A model generated the notes under the pieces. The model had not been told where the DNA came from, did not search any database, and saw nothing but the letters and a program-made list of their open reading frames with translations. Position numbers and translations under genes: made by a program. Source: an uncultured Clostridia bacterium (lineage in GTDB: Bacteria > Bacillota > Clostridia > Christensenellales > Aristaeellaceae). Taken from it: a stretch of DNA of 6,615 bases. Every line of letters starts with the position of its first letter. Within the stretch, counting starts at the first letter, position 1. Positions 4,722 through 6,615 of this stretch are shown here, piece after piece. The DNA lies in contig CAMNCR010000126.1 of the NCBI GenBank assembly GCA_946534455.1, positions 1-6,615 on the forward strand, in the 5' to 3' direction.

Positions 4722-6533
4722 TCAGGCCGGCGCCAGCAGGTTCTTGATTTCAAATCCCTTGGCCAGATTGCCGGTAATCTTCATCTGGCCCTTCATGAAC
4801 AGCCGCATGACGGTCGTCTCTCCCCGCATCATCTTCATCAGGTGATGATAGCTGCAGCGGATATGCGCGTCCGCGTCATGATAGGACCAGGGCTCCACCC
4901 GGTAGGTGCCGTTTTCAATGGCGATATACAGCCACCCGGCCCCCTCGCCCACCAGCTCAATTTCGATGATCCGGCGGAAATCGGAGCGGATCCGGTCCGG
5001 ATGTGCCTCCCGGTTGTGGGCATCCACCCGGCTGTATTCCTCCCGGATGTTTTCAAAGGCCTCCTGGAAGGTCAGCCCGGCGGTGTGACCGGCCACGTAC
5101 ACCTCCTGATACATCCGCTGATACTGCCTGGCGCTCCGCTCCCAGGAGAAGTCCTTGTTCATGCACCGCTCCTGCAGCGTGTGGAAGGTTTCCGGATCGC
5201 TCAGATAGATCTTGATCGCCTGCAGCACCGCCAGATACAGATCCTTCGCCGCGTACTCCGAGAAGGAGAAGCCCTCTCCCACGCCGTCAAAGGAGCTGTA
5301 GAACCGCACGGAATCCCGCAGGCCGCCGGTTTCCCGCACGATGGGCACCGTGCCGTAGCGCATGGCCATCATCTGGCTCAGGCCGCAGGGCTCGAAGCGG
5401 GAGGGCATCAGATAGAAATCCGCGCCGGCGAACACCTCGCTGGCCACCTCCTCGGAATAATCGTCCGAGAAGCCCATCTGCCCCGCCCAGTGCTGCGCCG
5501 CCCAGCGGAAATATTCCGTGTACTGCGGATCGCCCTGGCCGAAGATCACCAGCTGCACGCCCAGATCCATGAGCCCGGGCAGCGCGTCCCGGATCAGGTC
5601 GAAGCCCTTCTGCTCCACCACCCGGGCCACCACCGCCACCAGCGGCCATTCCGGCTCCAGCGTCAGGCCGAAGCGCCGCTGCACCTCCGCCTTGCACACC
5701 GCCTTGCCGCTCAGATCCTCCGGGCTGAACCGGGCGGGAATGCGGCTGTCCGTCCGGGGATCATAGGTCCGGATATCAATGCCGTTCAGAATGCCGTAGA
5801 GCTTGCCGTCCACGTAGTCGATCACGCCCTGCAGCCCCTGGCCGAACTGCGGATGATGCAGCTCCCGGGCATAGGTGGGAGAGACGGTGGACACCGCGTC
5901 CGCCATCATCATCGCGCCCTTCATGAGGTTGATGTCCTCCCGCCCCTCGAAGCCGAAAATCAGCGCCCGGTCATACCAGGACTCATCCAGATCGAACACG
6001 GAATGCATCTTTTCCCGGGCATACTGCCCCTGGTAGGCGATGTTGTGAATCGTGTACACCGTGCGGATGCCGGCAAAGCGCGGATCCTCCCGCTGCAGAT
6101 CCTTCAGATACAGCACGGCCGCCGCGGTTTCCCAGTCGTTGCAGTGCAGGATATCCGGGCAGGGGCTCAGCACCCCGAGAATCGCCACCACGGCCTTGCT
6201 GAAGAAGGCGAAGCGCCAGGCGTCATCGTCGTAGCCGTAAAGCCGGTCCCGCATGAACAGCTCCTCCTGCCCGATGAACCAGACCGTCACGCCGTCCCGA
6301 TCTCCCTGATAGATCTGGGCGTTGATCACCTGATCCTTCAGGGTCACCGGGTAGGTTCCCCGGAAGGTCAGCCCTCCCCCAAAGTGATCCCAGACGCACC
6401 TGTACAGCGGCGTCACGATCTCCACATCGTTCCCCGCGGCCTTCAGCACCGGCGGCAGAGAATAAGCCACATCCGCCAGCCCGCCTGACTTGCTGAAGGG
6501 CGCGCATTCACTGGTCACATACCAAATTTTCAT
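4722..6533 (-). CDS. glgA: Glycogen synthase (GT5) fused to a C-terminal SCP2-like domain
   Basis: This is a cytoplasmic glycosyltransferase that adds glucose from ADP-glucose to alpha-1,4-glucan ends. The GT5 catalytic domain fills about residues 1-479. Seen are KSGGLADV (15-22, with the ADP-glucose-binding Lys15), ILHCNDWETA (128-137), YTIHNIAYQG (160-169, with His163), STVSPTYA (215-222), GILNGID (247-253), VVARVVEQKGFDL (301-313, with Arg304 and Lys309), PSRFEPCGLSQ (377-387, with Glu381) and RETGGLRDSV (400-409). Counterparts of the E. coli residues Lys15, His161, Arg300, Lys305 and Glu377 are all present. E. coli GlgA is 477 residues; this is 603. The extra part, about 486-601, reads as an SCP2 lipid-binding domain: LTFQEAFENIREEY, WLYIAIENGTYRVEP, YHDADAHIRCSYHHLMKMMRGE, and an end like FMKGQMKITGNLAKGFEIKNLL. 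The ATG (6533-6531) has AGGAGG 7 nt upstream (6546-6541). No glgC, glgB or glgP lies nearby. It converges with the radical SAM gene. Confidence 0.95.
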   Translation of the reverse strand: MKIWYVTSECAPFSKSGGLADVAYSLPPVLKAAGNDVEIVTPLYRCVWDHFGGGLTFRGTYPVTLKDQVINAQIYQGDRDGVTVWFIGQEELFMRDRLYGYDDDAWRFAFFSKAVVAILGVLSPCPDILHCNDWETAAAVLYLKDLQREDPRFAGIRTVYTIHNIAYQGQYAREKMHSVFDLDESWYDRALIFGFEGREDINLMKGAMMMADAVSTVSPTYARELHHPQFGQGLQGVIDYVDGKLYGILNGIDIRTYDPRTDSRIPARFSPEDLSGKAVCKAEVQRRFGLTLEPEWPLVAVVARVVEQKGFDLIRDALPGLMDLGVQLVIFGQGDPQYTEYFRWAAQHWAGQMGFSDDYSEEVASEVFAGADFYLMPSRFEPCGLSQMMAMRYGTVPIVRETGGLRDSVRFYSSFDGVGEGFSFSEYAAKDLYLAVLQAIKIYLSDPETFHTLQERCMNKDFSWERSARQYQRMYQEVYVAGHTAGLTFQEAFENIREEYSRVDAHNREAHPDRIRSDFRRIIEIELVGEGAGWLYIAIENGTYRVEPWSYHDADAHIRCSYHHLMKMMRGETTVMRLFMKGQMKITGNLAKGFEIKNLLAPA

Positions 6534-6575
6534 CCCAGAGCCTCCTGTTCGTCCTGTTCCCGGTTATGTACCGTT

Positions 6576-6605
6576 ATTCTACTGTTCTCCTCTCCCTCCT
6601 GTCAA
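6576..6605 (-). promoter_or_regulatory. Predicted sigma-A promoter of glgA
   Basis: On the minus strand, a perfect TTGACA (6605-6600) is separated by 18 bp from TAGAAT (6581-6576), which matches the -10 consensus at 5 of 6 positions. The spacer is purine-rich. The predicted start near 6569 gives a short leader of about 36 nt ending in the AGGAGG ribosome binding site. This suggests glgA is transcribed from its own, fairly strong, constitutive-looking promoter and not from an upstream glg operon, though genes beyond the right edge cannot be seen. Confidence 0.75.
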
Positions 6606-6615
6606 GCGCGTCGAA

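Noticed and set aside
4842..6488. A 548-codon open frame on the plus strand opposite glgA
   Set aside because: Same codon-register effect as above; its product is low-complexity His/Arg/Leu-rich and the minus strand is unmistakably glycogen synthase.
6561..6573. Small inverted repeat CGGT-TATGT-ACCG near the glgA transcription start
   Set aside because: Arms of only 4 bp are expected by chance; there is no second copy or other support for an operator.

Overview
The window is GC-rich (clearly above 60 % by eye) and tightly packed. It carries four protein-coding genes, one of them cut by the window edge, and about 370 bp of intergenic DNA. The gene set suggests a fermentative, probably anaerobic, Gram-positive-type bacterium of the Bacillota, most likely a GC-rich member of the Clostridia. 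The supporting evidence is a GT5 bacterial glycogen synthase, a PflX-type radical SAM protein, a large surface-anchored PQQ-like beta-propeller protein on a Pro/Thr stalk, strong AGGAGG-type ribosome binding sites, and canonical sigma-A promoters. The lineage is inferred from gene style only; there is no marker gene.

Layout, left to right. Positions 1-660 (minus) hold the N-terminal 220 codons of glycerol kinase (glpK), whose 3' end lies beyond the left edge. Positions 693-3554 (minus) encode a 953-residue membrane-anchored beta-propeller protein. It lies only 32 bp upstream of glpK with no terminator between them, so the two are probably one transcription unit. Positions 3555-3785 are a divergent regulatory region with two back-to-back sigma-A-like promoters whose -35 elements form a small palindrome, and with stem-loops in both leaders. 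Positions 3786-4664 (plus) encode a PflX/COG1313-type radical SAM protein. It converges on glgA (4722-6533, minus), and a perfect 17-bp-stem terminator hairpin sits between the two stop codons. glgA has its own consensus promoter at 6576-6605.

Functionally, glgA (glucan storage) and glpK (glycerol uptake and phosphorylation) are central carbon genes. The propeller protein and the radical SAM protein have no assigned substrate here. No glycogen companion (glgC, glgB, glgP), glycerol facilitator, or pyruvate formate-lyase is visible, so the four genes are not an obvious single pathway.

The most notable feature is architectural. GlgA carries a C-terminal extension of about 120 residues that reads as an SCP2 (sterol carrier protein 2-like) lipid-binding domain, giving a glycogen synthase-SCP2 fusion. 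I see no mobile element, CRISPR array, RNA gene or defence system. Several long open frames opposite the real genes are explained by codon use and are listed as rejected.
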